From Neostapfia colusana (taxonomy: Eukaryota; Streptophyta; Magnoliopsida; Poales; Poaceae): a stretch of 64,000 nucleotides of DNA. Shown here piece after piece: positions 12,107 through 23,562 of this stretch (positions within the stretch are counted from its first letter, which is position 1; each line of letters begins with the position of its first letter). Below the pieces are notes generated by a model, which saw only the letters and a list, made by a program, of their open reading frames with translations, did no database searches and was not told the origin of the DNA. The position numbers and the translations under genes are program-made. Location: the NCBI GenBank assembly GCA_030760725.1, contig JASWHV010000018.1:18198273-18262272 (forward strand). The letters run 5' to 3'.

Positions 12107-12930
12107 TTTTCTACCGTCCTCTCTCTCGTTTTCACCTTATAATCTCGGGACGAGATTCTTTTAAGGGGGGAGGAATGTAAGGGCCTCAGTTTTTGACACC
12201 CATTTGTAGTGTTCATCCCCACACCACACACCTCATTTGAGGAAGAATGATGAACACAAATGAAGAGCAAGTAACAATTATCAACATGCTCATTGGAGAA
12301 CAAACTTACACATTGCAAAAGTGGTATTTCCCACATGTGATATAGATGGGCTGGACATATGAAAACTCCTACACTTTGCTAAGGATGTCCATGCCAAGTT
12401 TCACCCAAATTCAAAACCTTTTTGAGGTCATCTTGGGTATAGATAGGAAAAGGGCAGTTTGAAAACATATTCAAATTCAAACTGTTTTTATACCATGAAT
12501 TTGAAAGTGGAAGGCATATTCTTGCTCAGCACATTTTTTTGAGCTCACACACCAATTTTCACTCCATTTGGAGTTGATCTTAACATGAGCTAAGGGGGAG
12601 AAATTCAAACTTTATTTGAATTTCAAACTGAACTTGTGCTGAAATTCATTCAAACCAAACCTCATTTGAAGTTTGATCAATTCAAATGGCTCTTGGGTGA
12701 ATAATTTGAATTGCCAAGGGTAGAATAGGGTTCACTGTTTACCACAGCTGTTAGGAGTAAATTTCAGAGGTTAAAAGAGGAGTGGGACCCACATGTCAGC
12801 CTCTGCCTCAAAACCAACCGACTGAACCACAGTTCAGTCGGTTCCCGGCTGCTGTGCGCGCGCGCCACCGAAGGGGGCAGCCGGCGCCAGCTCGTGCTGC
12901 GCGCCCCAAGCCGGAGGCCAGCCGCCGGGC

Positions 12931-12937
12931 TATTTAT
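12931..12937 (+). promoter_or_regulatory. TATA-like site in the K2 LTR
   Basis: TATTTAT in a GC-rich setting just before an ATG-free leader; same site at 24317-24323 in the other LTR. Weak match, so tentative. Confidence 0.3.
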
Positions 12938-14728
12938 TTCCTCCCCGGCGTGCTTCAGTCGCCATTCCCCGAGCTGCCGACGTACACGACTTGTTTTTTC
13001 CACTGCCATCGCCGCCGCTCGAGCTCCCGCTTGATCAAGCCGATCGCAGCTCCCTCCTTCCACTCCAGGGTCCCAGCAAGGTACTAGAGACCTTCCTCCA
13101 TCCTCCCCATTGCTAGAAATCGATTGAAACCGAGTGATATCGGCTGTGCCGAAAGATCAAACTCGGAACTGGAAACCGCCGCACCTCGGGCTCTCGTGGA
13201 CAGCCCAACCTGGGCGTTGTCACGCCCGAGCCAAGGCACCCTTGGACGCGCAGGTGACCGGTGCTGCTCATCCCCGAGCCACAGCTCGAGTGGTGGCTCA
13301 CCGGCGGCGAATTTCCACTTTTCCCCTTTCTGTGTGCAGAACGACCTTCGGGTACGATTCTGTGTAATTCGTGCTCTAGAAAGGATTAGAGGGCCTCAGG
13401 CCACTCACACACGAGCTAGACACGGTGACGCACAAGTTGCCTTCACAACTCTGGGCCGGAGAACCTCTGTGCCCGGCGTAATTCAAGGTCTACTAATGGC
13501 GGAACGAACGGGGGGTATCGGGCGCACGGTGAGGACCTATTTCGAGCCTTCCCCAAGCTGCCTCGAGTTCATGTCGACCTTCTCTGAGGTCTACTGATGC
13601 TCCCCGACCGATTTCCCATGTAGCTGAGGTACTAGGAGAGTCAGCTGACATGGCCGAAGTCGTTCCGATATGGCGGCTCGTCGCCGACCATGCTCCGGCC
13701 GTTGTCATGAGCAGCTGAGCCTCGGATCATGTTCCCCAAGTAAAAGTAGGCAGGGGCGGCCAGAATCGAGAAGTTTGGAGCTGTACAGCAGCCAGCGGCG
13801 AGCTCTCCGGCGAGATCCCTCGGCGGCGGGGCGCGGGTGTCGCGAGGTTGAAGAAGGGGGTGGACCCCAGCTGTCAGCGGCCGATATTTTGAATCGGGAT
13901 CCGGCTGCGGCCGGGATCGGGTGTGCTGGCGCGCAAAAGCCTTGTGGGCCGCGGTGTGCTGTCGCTTCGGCGTGCGACGCGTGTCCCCTGGGCCCACGCG
14001 CGGGTTTAAACTTTTTCCCGATTTTCAGATTTCCTTCAAACTTCAAATCCTTATAACTTTGGCTAGAAAGCTCCAAATTGAGTGAACCAAATTTTGCTGG
14101 ATTCAGCTCTCTGAGTACTTTCCAGAAAATTAAGTTTCACTTCGTGAAATTCCTTAATTCTCCAGAATTAATTCCTTACAGTTTAAACTGTTAGGAATTT
14201 TAACTGGAGAATCCTTTGGCGGAAAATCCTGAAATTTTGCTGAGATGTTCACCAAAATATCCTTGAGCTACCATAAAAATTTCAGATCCATTTGAGCTTA
14301 TTTAGTCCACCTAATGGTGTGATTAGTAAAACTGTTCCAGAGAAAATAGAAAATGTTCAGAAACATTTTCAGAATTTTCTCTGCAATTGTTTAGCTCATA
14401 TCTTTAGTTAGAGACTTCCAAATTAAGTGAGACCAACTCCATTAGAACCCTCTGAAAATCTAGTTTTCAGAAAGTCATAGTTTGTCTCATGAAAATTCCT
14501 AGAACACCCTAAGAATTCCAATTAAGGTCAAGGACATAATTATTTGTGGAGGGCTCAAATGAGCTTTACTGCAACTAAAACTTGACCAAGTCTTTGTTTA
14601 GGTTGTAACCAAACCACAGTAAAAGTTTCACAGTCATTAGGTCTGTCTAGCAAGGGGTATAGACTTCACAACTTCAAAGTTAATACAAATGCATTTAAAT
14701 TAATACATACATTGTTCTTATCATGTAG

Positions 14729-15988
14729 TCGCTAAGGTCGAGGAGGAACCCGAAGTCCTAGACTTCGTTACTCCGGAGGAACAGCTAGCCTACGACCAAG
14801 AGCAGCAAGGCAAGCCCCGGTTTGCATTACCTTTTTTACAAATATTTATTGTTTTGAGCACATCTTTGAATATTGTTCTTTGCATTAGAGTCTTGATTGG
14901 AAACCCAACTGCACAGCCAAGAAAACCATGGGTTGGGTGTAGGATTGCAAACCCCGTTAGCTACTGCATTGCTAGGATAGAGTAGGATTCGGTACAAGTC
15001 GAGTAGTTGGAACTACTCGCGAGAATAGGCTAGAGGCACATTGCTCGGGTAGAGATAGCACATGATACACATGGCAAGAAAATGAGACCGAGCGGAGAGT
15101 AAGGGCAGCAGGACTTTGGGGCCTGTGTGCTGTAGCTCCGCTTGTGTCGATTGAGGACCGAGCCGTGTGCGGGCCTGTTGAACAAGCTAGAACAGTACCG
15201 AAGACCTACCGGCTATATGGGAACCGGGAAACTGATGTAACTCGGGTAGCTGGGTATTGAGGCATTGCCCGTCGTTCAGAGGGTAGGTTGAGAGCTCGAG
15301 GTGTAAATCAGCTGGCGGCACAGAGATGCGTGTGCAGGGACCTCTTGCTCGGGACGATGGGACCGGTTCAATATTTGGCTAACGGGTGAAAGGTAGTCGC
15401 GTACGGCGTCCGTGATGGTTGTTGTAGGCAACATCGAGTACGGACGTACGTGACGGGTTGTTCCGGTAACCCTGCAGGTGTAAATCGATTATAATCGCCG
15501 TCCCTCGCGGTCAGTGAGTACCACTTGTTCACTGTACCGTGACGTAGAAAGAACAGGCTAGTTACATGTTAAAATGTTGCTGATTGAAAGCTGGACATTG
15601 ATTGTTAATGATATGCTGTAGCTTAGAGCTAACTAAAGTTCTTTTCAACTTTGGGCAAAGTACATGAGAGAAATGCGTTTCTTGTTTGATTGCGGCTCTC
15701 TCATGTACCTTAGCGTAAGGTTTCCACAACCTGCTGCTAAAACTTGAAAGTAAGGTTCTACTAATTAGGCGAGTCCTTGCAAATGATTTTTTTAACCTCA
15801 TGCAACCCATTACCCTCATGTAGAAGTTCCATGTTTAGGTGAGACGGGTCAGACTTGCTGAGCCTTCGTGCTCACTGCTTGTGTTTGAAGCTTTTGCAGG
15901 GTTCTATGAGGAAGGGACTCCCGAAGAGGAGACGGAACCCCAGGAGGGGAACCCCGTCGAGTGGGAGTCGTGCACGCCGCAGAGTTAG
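14729..15988 (+). CDS. Putative spliced LTR reading frame (K2 left LTR)
   Basis: Exon A is 14729-14809 (81 nt) between a catgtag acceptor and a GC donor (G|GCAAGC). The second exon starts at 15900 after gaagcttttgcag and ends TAG 15986-15988. Phase 1 in and out, as in K1, K3 and S1. The product would be acidic, with PEVLDFVTPEEQLAYDQEQQ in exon A and VEWESCTPQS at the C-terminus; K3 ends AEWEPYTPR. A hairpin lies at 15859-15874. No start codon identified; function unknown. Confidence 0.5.
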
Positions 15989-16222
15989 TGTGCGTGTGTG
16001 CTAGCAAGGACACGTTCGAGGGCTGAACGTGCACTTGATGCTTAGTCTACGCCCGCGAGTGTGGACTAAACTTATTTTGATGTAAACATGTTAATAAACT
16101 TGTTTATGTAATAAAGCTTCCGCTTCCGCTTTGTACCTTTGACGTGTGTTATACAGTGCTGTGCAACGCAGCACCCCTCAGCGTGATCCTGGCTCGACAG
16201 GACCAATGGGGTCGTGTCAGCG

Positions 16223-16234
16223 TGGTATCAGAGC
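16223..16234 (+). other. K2 primer binding site (tRNA-iMet type)
   Basis: TGGTATCAGAGC three bases after the left LTR end. Confidence 0.9.
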
Positions 16235-17721
16235 TCGCTTGAGGTTTAACACAGTACAAAGGTCTTCTTTTTCAAAAATCCAGTGAGGAACGAGTTAGTA
16301 GCCCGTATAAGGATGTTATTAGTATATAGGAAGTGGCTTAGTAACCTATTTGTTATGTCGGAAAATCGTGCATCTCGGGACGTTCATGTCTTGGGGGGTG
16401 CACGTAAGCGCTGTCCACCAGTGCGCACAAGCTGAAGGGTGGAGCCCCACGGGTGGCAGGTAACCCGATCCGCTTTAGTATCCTCTACGACTCTTCATGT
16501 CGTTTGGGGTATTCGAGCAACGTCTGTCCCTGGCGTGTGTGGTGCAACATGGGAGACCCCGTCACGTGGTCTGAAACGTGAACACGTAACTCAAGGCGTG
16601 TTTGGCTTGAGAACATCCGGGCGAGTGATGACGGCCGGGTGTACGAACCGTATGGATTCCGGACTCGGTGTGCAGCCGAGTCTGATGATTGGTTGAATTT
16701 CTGCAGGTAGCCTTACCACGAAACGGTAGACGTGTAGCATCCGTGTGCGAGTGACGAGTAGTTCCACTGAACTAACGAAGCCGGCTAAGTCCGGTATAGG
16801 TTTTTCCTTTGTGAGGACGTAGTACCGACATAATCTGGTGACGCATCGACGTCACATCCAACTAAATGAACAACTTCATTTAAAAACTTGAAGGTTTTGA
16901 TCCAAAGAAGTAAAATTTGATGTAACTCCTTCCCTTGAACAGGATATTCAAAGATGATAAGTTTTTAACTTATAGGATGTTAAGGACAGAGCACTCTGTT
17001 TTCAGCTAAATCAAGGCTGAAGTTAATCAGAGGTTAGAGGTTGAGTTTTTTTTCGAGGTTGGGGTCGTATGATACATTTCTGGAAAGCTTTGGAGGAGCT
17101 TTACAACTTTTCTGTTGAGTTCCAGAGGTGTTTCATCCCTTAACCACTCGAAAAATGCAGTAGAGTTGAAACTGTCCAGAAAACAGGACGGAGCAAAGAC
17201 TCTCTGTAGACTCTCTGTAAATTAAGCATAACTTCCTGCATACAAATCCAAAAATAGAAAATGAGGTAGTTCTGGAAAGCTTATGAGATGGGTTACAACT
17301 TTGTAACAGAAAGTTTTGTCAGATTAGGAACAGAAGTAACTGGGATTCTTGGATCAAATCAGTACCTAAGGCAGGGAGGTGCTGTCCAATTGTTCCCAGA
17401 AGTTCTGTTAACTTTGACATCTCATAACTTGTGAACCAGGACAGATCTTAGGCCAACCAAATACTTTCTGGAAAGCTATTGAAGTTAACTTTAACTTTGA
17501 TGTTGAGCTCCAGGACTGGTTTTGCTTTTAACCTGGCCTAAATCAGATTGATATGGAAACTGGTCAGGGCTGTCATGGGAACAGCAGATCAACAGTCAAA
17601 TTTGTTTAAAAATTTGAACTATGTTTCCAAGTTTTAGGGGTTCAATGACATATCTTATGTTATAACTCAATGGTTTACTGTTCAAATGAATATTTGACAT
17701 TTCTCAAATATATTTTTCCAG
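16235..17721 (+). other. K2 leader with three degenerate repeats
   Basis: About 1.5 kb without a convincing gene. A module of about 194 bp recurs three times, marked by TTCTGGAAAGCT at 17078, 17270 and 17466, each followed by a TTACAACTTT- or TTTAACTTT-like block. The same spacing is seen in the K3 leader. It ends ttttccag directly at the next ATG (17722), like a splice acceptor. Confidence 0.55.
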
Positions 17722-18666
17722 ATGGCAGCAGATAAACGGTTGGAGAACGGGTGGGTAGTTTCCCACTGCTCTGACCGTAGCGGCTACCCGGAAGCATTGT
17801 GGCAAATGCTCCAATATTTCGGGTACAACCAGATGCCGCAATACTTCGCCAAGGAAGAAGGAGAAGAGGGGAACAAGACGTGGACGATCCATGTCGAGGT
17901 TCCTGCAGGGCCTACGCCACCCGGTTGGGTGCCATTCACCGTCACGGTGAGAGGAAGACAACCGGAAGGGATGTGGCAAGTGGCAGCCCGTGACACTATG
18001 TCACGTTTCTGCCAACTACACGTGCAGGCTATGGAGGGAACTCCATACGCACTCGTTCCGGTGGAGGGACGAGCTCAGCATGTGTGGGGAGAGAGGTACC
18101 TGGAGGCAACGGACCCAAATTGCCCAAGGTACAACCCCGCGGAGGCAAACCTCAGCCTCCAAATGAGGGCGGGAAACGCTGTGATGGACAGCCAAGCTGT
18201 TCATACGGAGCATCTCGCCACCAAGCTCAAGGAGAGCACAAGCCGTGGAGATCATTTCGAGGGTGCTCACAGCGCACTCCGTAATGTGCTCCTTCCGACG
18301 ATCAAGCGATTGAATGAACAACACAATCAGTTGCGTCGTCTGAAGAAGGCAAAGAAGAAGAGCCGTGTTGACATCGCGGCGTTGCAAGAGCTGGTGCAGA
18401 CCCTAACCCAGCAGAATGAGGACCTTGCTCAAGAGCGGGACAACGCTATTGAGGAAGGACAAGGCTGGGAAGAGGACTACAACCAGGCTATGGACGAGGT
18501 GCATGCATTGCAGGACCTTGTGCCCCCGGTGTTGGGCATACCGGTGGTCTTGGGTCTTCCAGCAATGGGAGAACCCGGAATGGGAGGAGAGGTGGTAGAT
18601 CCAGAGCCACCAGCAGAAGTACCGGAGGAGGACGACCCACAGGAGGTCGAGTTCTACTCCGAGTAG
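17722..18666 (+). CDS. ORF upstream of gag in K2, 314 aa, unknown function
   Basis: Intact frame from an ATG abutting tatttttccag. The protein has an N-terminal globular part (about residues 1-140, with CSDRSGYPEALWQMLQYFGY and WTIHVEVP), a middle helical part, a basic helix and likely coiled coil (about 190-270, QLRRLKKAKKKS then LVQTLTQQNEDLAQERD), and an acidic C-terminus ending EVEFYSE. It is neither gag nor envelope: no CCHC, signal peptide or membrane segment is seen. K3, otherwise similar, lacks it. It is the only long undamaged frame in a window of broken gag-pol genes. I do not recognise the family by name; similar leading ORFs may exist in related grass elements. Confidence 0.75.
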   Translation: MAADKRLENGWVVSHCSDRSGYPEALWQMLQYFGYNQMPQYFAKEEGEEGNKTWTIHVEVPAGPTPPGWVPFTVTVRGRQPEGMWQVAARDTMSRFCQLHVQAMEGTPYALVPVEGRAQHVWGERYLEATDPNCPRYNPAEANLSLQMRAGNAVMDSQAVHTEHLATKLKESTSRGDHFEGAHSALRNVLLPTIKRLNEQHNQLRRLKKAKKKSRVDIAALQELVQTLTQQNEDLAQERDNAIEEGQGWEEDYNQAMDEVHALQDLVPPVLGIPVVLGLPAMGEPGMGGEVVDPEPPAEVPEEDDPQEVEFYSE

Positions 18667-18937
18667 GGGGTTACGGTTGCCAAGTAGGGCAGCTAGGGTA
18701 GCGTAACCCAACTTTTGTAATCGGTGACATGTCGTGTAGACAGTAGCGTATGTATAGGTAGTGACGACATGAGCACGACTTCTCGGAGATCCGAGAATAA
18801 TGTATCTTGTATAAAGTTTATGCTTTATCAATATATGTGAATGTTGTGCAAGATAATCATGCGTCGCTTCAATACTACTGCTGTTTATGGAATTTTGAGT
18901 AAGACATGTGCTAATTGCTGCTGTGTTGAATTTCAGA
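18667..18937 (+). other. Spacer between the K2 ORF and gag
   Basis: 271 bp, no gene. It ends gttgaatttcag (CAG at 18934-18936) one base before the gag ATG, a second acceptor-like site that would allow gag to be expressed from a spliced RNA. Confidence 0.5.
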
Positions 18938-21900
18938 ATGACGCGTACTCGTGCCAACCCTGATGTTGGAGGTATTAGCCAAGGGGGAGAGACCTCCCAA
19001 CCACCTCCCGAGGACTCCTCGGGACAGCAGCAGCAACAGCAACAGCAAACACCGCCACCGCCACTGCCAACGGTTACATTGGCCGACATTGTCGCGGCAA
19101 TGGCGGGTTCACATCAGCAGCATACAGAGCTGCTGCAAACGTTAATTGCGAATACGTCTCGCCCAGAGAGACGTCAAGATCGTGAGGAGCGCCAACAGAG
19201 CTCCTATTCTGACTTCCTGGCGACTCATCCCCCTGTATTCTCAAGGGCGGATGAACCACTTGACGCGGACAACTGGCTCCGCGCCATAGAGATGAAGTTC
19301 GGGCTGCTCCAAGTCAGCGAGCAGCGCAAGACTCAGTTCGCGGTCCAGCAGCTCCAAGGATCCGCGAGCGCGTGGTGGGCCAACTTCTGTGCTTCACAGC
19401 CCACCGACCGAGCAATGACCTGGGCGGAGTTCCGGACGGCCTTCAGGGCCTATCATATACCGCCCGGTTTGATGAAGAGAAAGACGCAGGAATTCCTACA
19501 CCTGCAACAAGGGAGCCGGAACGCGCTGGAATATTCCAGGGCGTTCAACGATCTCGCGCTCTACGCGTCGTATCACGCAGATACGGACGAGAAGCGGCGG
19601 GACCATTTTTACCAGGGGCTTAACCCGCTCCTGAAGGACAAGCTGGCGATGTTCAATCGCGGCAGCCTCAACGACATAATTGATGCTGCGATTGTTCAGG
19701 AAGACTCCGGCAAGGAGTTGGCGGCGGCAGAGCGAAAGCGAAGCGCGCCGCAGAGCAGCGGAGAAGGAAGTGGTCCTTCTCAGAAGTTTCGGATGGTGAA
19801 TCGCCCACCATCAGGTCCGCGCTGGCAACCACCACAGCGGTCGATGCCGTTCCGCAGTCGGCCGTACTCTTCACCGGCATTCCGGCCAGCACTGCCAGTA
19901 CCACCGCAACAACAACAGCAGCAGCGGGCGATGCCGCGTGCGTTTGCACCTCCGCAACGCATGCCGGGCTTTCGTCCCCCGAGTACTCCACCAGCAGCGG
20001 CCACGTGTTACAAGTGTGGTCGTCTAGGACACTTCGCAAGCAGTTGCCCGGAGAGGCAAGGTGGCGGAGTGGCACCACAGTTTCCGGGGAGGAATCAACC
20101 CCGGAACCCTACTAATGCGCGGCGGGCAAACCCTAGGCCCGGTACTGTCCACCAGCTTGCCATTGAGGACGTGCCGGTGGGCGAGCCAATCCTTGCGGGT
20201 ATGTTCCAACTCCACCAGCATCCCGCTATAGTACTATTTGATTCAGGCGCCACGCATAATTTTATTAGCCAAGCTTTCATTGCTAAACACAGCTTGCCAA
20301 TACTACCCACCGATAGTCCATATTTAATTTGTTCACCGGGTGGGAAGATTTCAGCAAGCGTAATGGTCTCCAAAGCACCATTATGCTTAGCGGGTAGAGT
20401 GTACCCCACGTCTCTCATTATCTTAGAGGGGCAGAAGGTCGATGTCATCCTAGGGATGTCGTGGTTAACCCGCCACGGCGCTGTTTTAGACACCGTCCTC
20501 CGAGTCGTGCACTTAAACTCAGAAGTGCACGGTTCTCACTAATTATTTCTGGACAGTCCAGAAATAAAACTTCCAAGTGTCTATCAAGCTACAACCATCA
20601 GATTGGAAGACATTCCAGTGGTCCGAGAGTTCCCTGATGTATTCCCGGACGATTTGCCGGGGATGCCACCCGATAGAGAGGTGGAATTCATGATTGAACT
20701 CGCACCGGGAACCATGCCAATATCCCGAAGGCCGTACAAGATGGCGCCCAAGGAGTTGGCTGAACTGAAGACTCAGCTCACGGACCTTCTGGAGAAGGGT
20801 TTTATTAGGCTGAGCTCCTCGCCATGGGGCTGTTCGGCATTATTTGTCAAGAAGAAGGATGAAACGTTGCGGCTTTGCATGGACTACCGTCCATTAAATG
20901 CCGTAACCATCAAGAACAAGTACCCGTTGCCACGGATCGACATGTTGTTTGATCAGTTGGTCGAAGCGAAGATCTTTTCCAAGATGGATTTAAGATCCGG
21001 GTACCATCAGATTAAGATAAGGGCGGAGGACATTCCAAAGACAGCTTTCTCGACAAGGTACGGACTTTATGAGTACCTGGTCATGTCCTTCGGCCTCACC
21101 AATGCTCCAGCTCACTTCATGTATTTAATGAACTCGGTGTTCATGCCGGAGCTGGACAAGTTTGTCGTGGTCTTCATCGACGATATCCTGGTATATTCCA
21201 AGTCAGATGAAGATCAGAAGAAACATCTGCGTATAGTCTTGCAACGGCTGCGGGATCACAAGTTATACGCAAAGTTCAGCAAATGCGAGTTTTGGATATC
21301 GCAAGTGCCTTTCCTCGGGCATATCATCTCAGCGGAGGGTATCGCTGTGGACCCGAGCAAGATCACGCAAGTGCTGAATTGGAAATCCCCGAGAACTGTT
21401 CACGAGGTACGGAGTTTCCTCGGACTCGCGGGATATTATCGGAGGTTCATTCCGAACTTCTCGAAGATTGCCAAGCCAATGACAGAGCTGCTGAAGAAGG
21501 CTACCAAATATGTTTGGAGTCCAGCATGTGAAGCAGCATTCAAGGCTTTAGTCAAGCACCTGACATCAGCACCGGTTTTGGCGCAGCCAGACACAACAAA
21601 ACCGTTCGATGTGTACTGCGATGCATCCGGCATTGGGCTCGGATGTGTGCTGATGCAAGACCGAAGAGTGGTCGCGTATGGATCACGGCAGCTCAGGAAC
21701 CATGAGCAAAATTATCCAACTCACGATTTGGAGCTCGCTGCCGTGGTACTTGCACTGAAGATGTGGAGGCACTACCTACTCTGTAACCTCGTACATTTAT
21801 ATACCGACCACAAGAGCCTCAAGTACATATTCACTCAGAAGGAGCTGAACATGAGGCAGCGAAGATGGTTAGAACTGATAAAGGATTACGAGATAGAGAT

Positions 21901-23494
21901 CCATTATCATCCGGGCAAGGCAAACGTTGTGGCAGATGCGCTGAGCCGCAAGTCACACGTAAATAATCTGACCATCACACCGTTGGAAGAGAGCGAACCA
22001 CCACTACATGTGATTCCACACGGAGCTCTCTACAACTTAGCTTTGATCCCCACCATCCGTGAAGAGATAGCGGCAGCCCAGAAGAATGACAAGGGCATGT
22101 CACATTTGCGGAGACGTGTAGACAGTGGGGAGTTGAAATGTTTCCGGAAGGACGGAGACGGCGTCCTATGGTTCAAGGACCGAATCGTCGTACCCCGAAA
22201 CCCGGAGTTACGGAAGAAAATCTTTGATGAGGCTCACTTATCAAGGTTTTCTATTCACCCCGGCAGCAATAAAATGTATCAAGAACTCAGAAGAAGGTTT
22301 TGGTGGACACGGATGAAGCGAGAGACTGCCAAATACGTGTCCGAGTGTGATACATGTCGAAGGGTGAAGGCAGACCACATGCGGAAACCGGGACTGCTGC
22401 AACCACTGGGCATTCCTGCCTGGAAGTGGGAGGACGTGAGCATGGATTTCGTCGTCGGTTTACCCACCACCTTACAGAAACATGATTCTGTGTGGGTGAT
22501 CGTCGATCGGCTCACCAAAGTTGCCCATTTCATCCCGGTCAACACCAACTACAACGCCAAGAAGTACGCTGAACTGTACATCTAACGGATCTTATGCTTA
22601 TACGGCGTACCCCGTACCATCGTATCGGACCGGGGCACTTTATTTGTGTCCCGTTTTTGGGAGCAGCTACACGCTGCCTTGGGGACGAAGCTGATCCGTA
22701 GTTCAGCCTACCACCCGCAGACGGATGGGCAAACTGAGCGGGTAAATCAAATCCTAGAAGACATGCTGCGAGCTTGCGCTATCGACCACGGCAAGAATTG
22801 GGATGATCACTTGCCGTTAGCCGAGTTCTCGTACAACAATGGGTACCAAGCCAGCATCAAGATGGCGCCCTACGAGGCGCTATACGGAAGAAAATGCCGC
22901 ACACCATTGAATTGGTGTGAGTCTGGCGAGAGAGTTACCTTCGGGATTGACCTTGTCAACGACGCGGAAGAAAAGGTTCGACTGATTCAAGCGAACCTAA
23001 AAGCCGCTCAATCCCGTCAAAAACAGTATGCGGACCGGAGAAGGCGCCCATTACAATTTGAAGTTGGAGACCACGTATATCTACGGGTGTCTCCAATGAA
23101 GGGCATAAACAGATTTGGGGTGAGAGGAAAGTTAGCACCCCGCTTCATCGGTCCATTCCAGATTACCGAAAGATGTGGATCGGTGGCATACCGGCTGAAA
23201 TTACCAGAAGCACTTTCCGGTGTGCACGACGTCTTTCACGTTTCCCAGCTGAGGAAGTGTCTCAAGCTATCAACTACCGTTCAGCTGGAAGACATTGAAG
23301 AACTGCAACCGGATCTCACCTATCGGGAGGAACCGGTGCAGATTATTGATGAAAAGGCCCGAACCACACGCAACCGTACGTTGTGGTTCTACAAGGTTTT
23401 ATGGAGTAATCACTCCATGGACGAAGCGACATGGGAGAGCGAAGAATTCCTTCGCACTAACTACCCCGACTTTTTCACGTCGCATATTCGGTAA
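18938..23494 (+). pseudogene. gag-pol: K2 gag-pol polyprotein, two in-frame stops
   Basis: Gag begins MTRTRANPD and carries poly-Q and poly-P tracts, capsid-type gag, and a CCHC knuckle (20006-20047). Then come protease LFDSGAT (about 20235), RT with FIDD (21173-21184), RNase H (FDVYCDAS, about 21604), integrase HHCC (about 22250-22375), core (MDFVVG; SDRG; NQILED) and the chromodomain-like end (about 23330-23480). The frame stays the same throughout but is stopped by TAA at 20540-20542 between protease and RT, and by TAA at 22583-22585 in the integrase core. Apart from these it is well preserved, which with similar LTRs suggests a fairly recent insertion. Confidence 0.92.
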
Positions 23495-23549
23495 TTTTCT
23501 ACCGTCCTCTCTCTCGTTTTCACCTTATAATCTCGGGACGAGATTCTTT

Positions 23550-23562
23550 AAGGGGGGAGGAA
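23550..23562 (+). other. K2 polypurine tract
   Basis: AAGGGGGGAGGAA directly before the right LTR start. Confidence 0.8.

Larger units (their letters stand above)
12176..16219 (+). repeat. K2 LTR, left copy (4044 bp)
   Basis: Starts TGTAAGGGCC after the polypurine tract and ends GGTCGTGTCA before the PBS. It contains a TATA-like site at 12931, a GC-rich leader with candidate donor AGCAAG|GTACTA at 13080/13081, AT-rich sequence, and the split reading frame at 14729-15988. It is 337 bp longer than the right copy, mainly because the latter lost a block matching about 14263-14620. Confidence 0.92.

Noticed and set aside
13124..13597. 157-codon frame in the K2 LTR as the missing first exon of the split frame
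   Set aside because: It is open and repeated in the right LTR, but no donor with the required phase 1 was found and there is no similar frame in K3 or K1.
20540..20542. Recoding signal between K2 protease and RT
   Set aside because: TAA lies in a poorly conserved linker and a second TAA breaks integrase; no slippery or readthrough context stands out.
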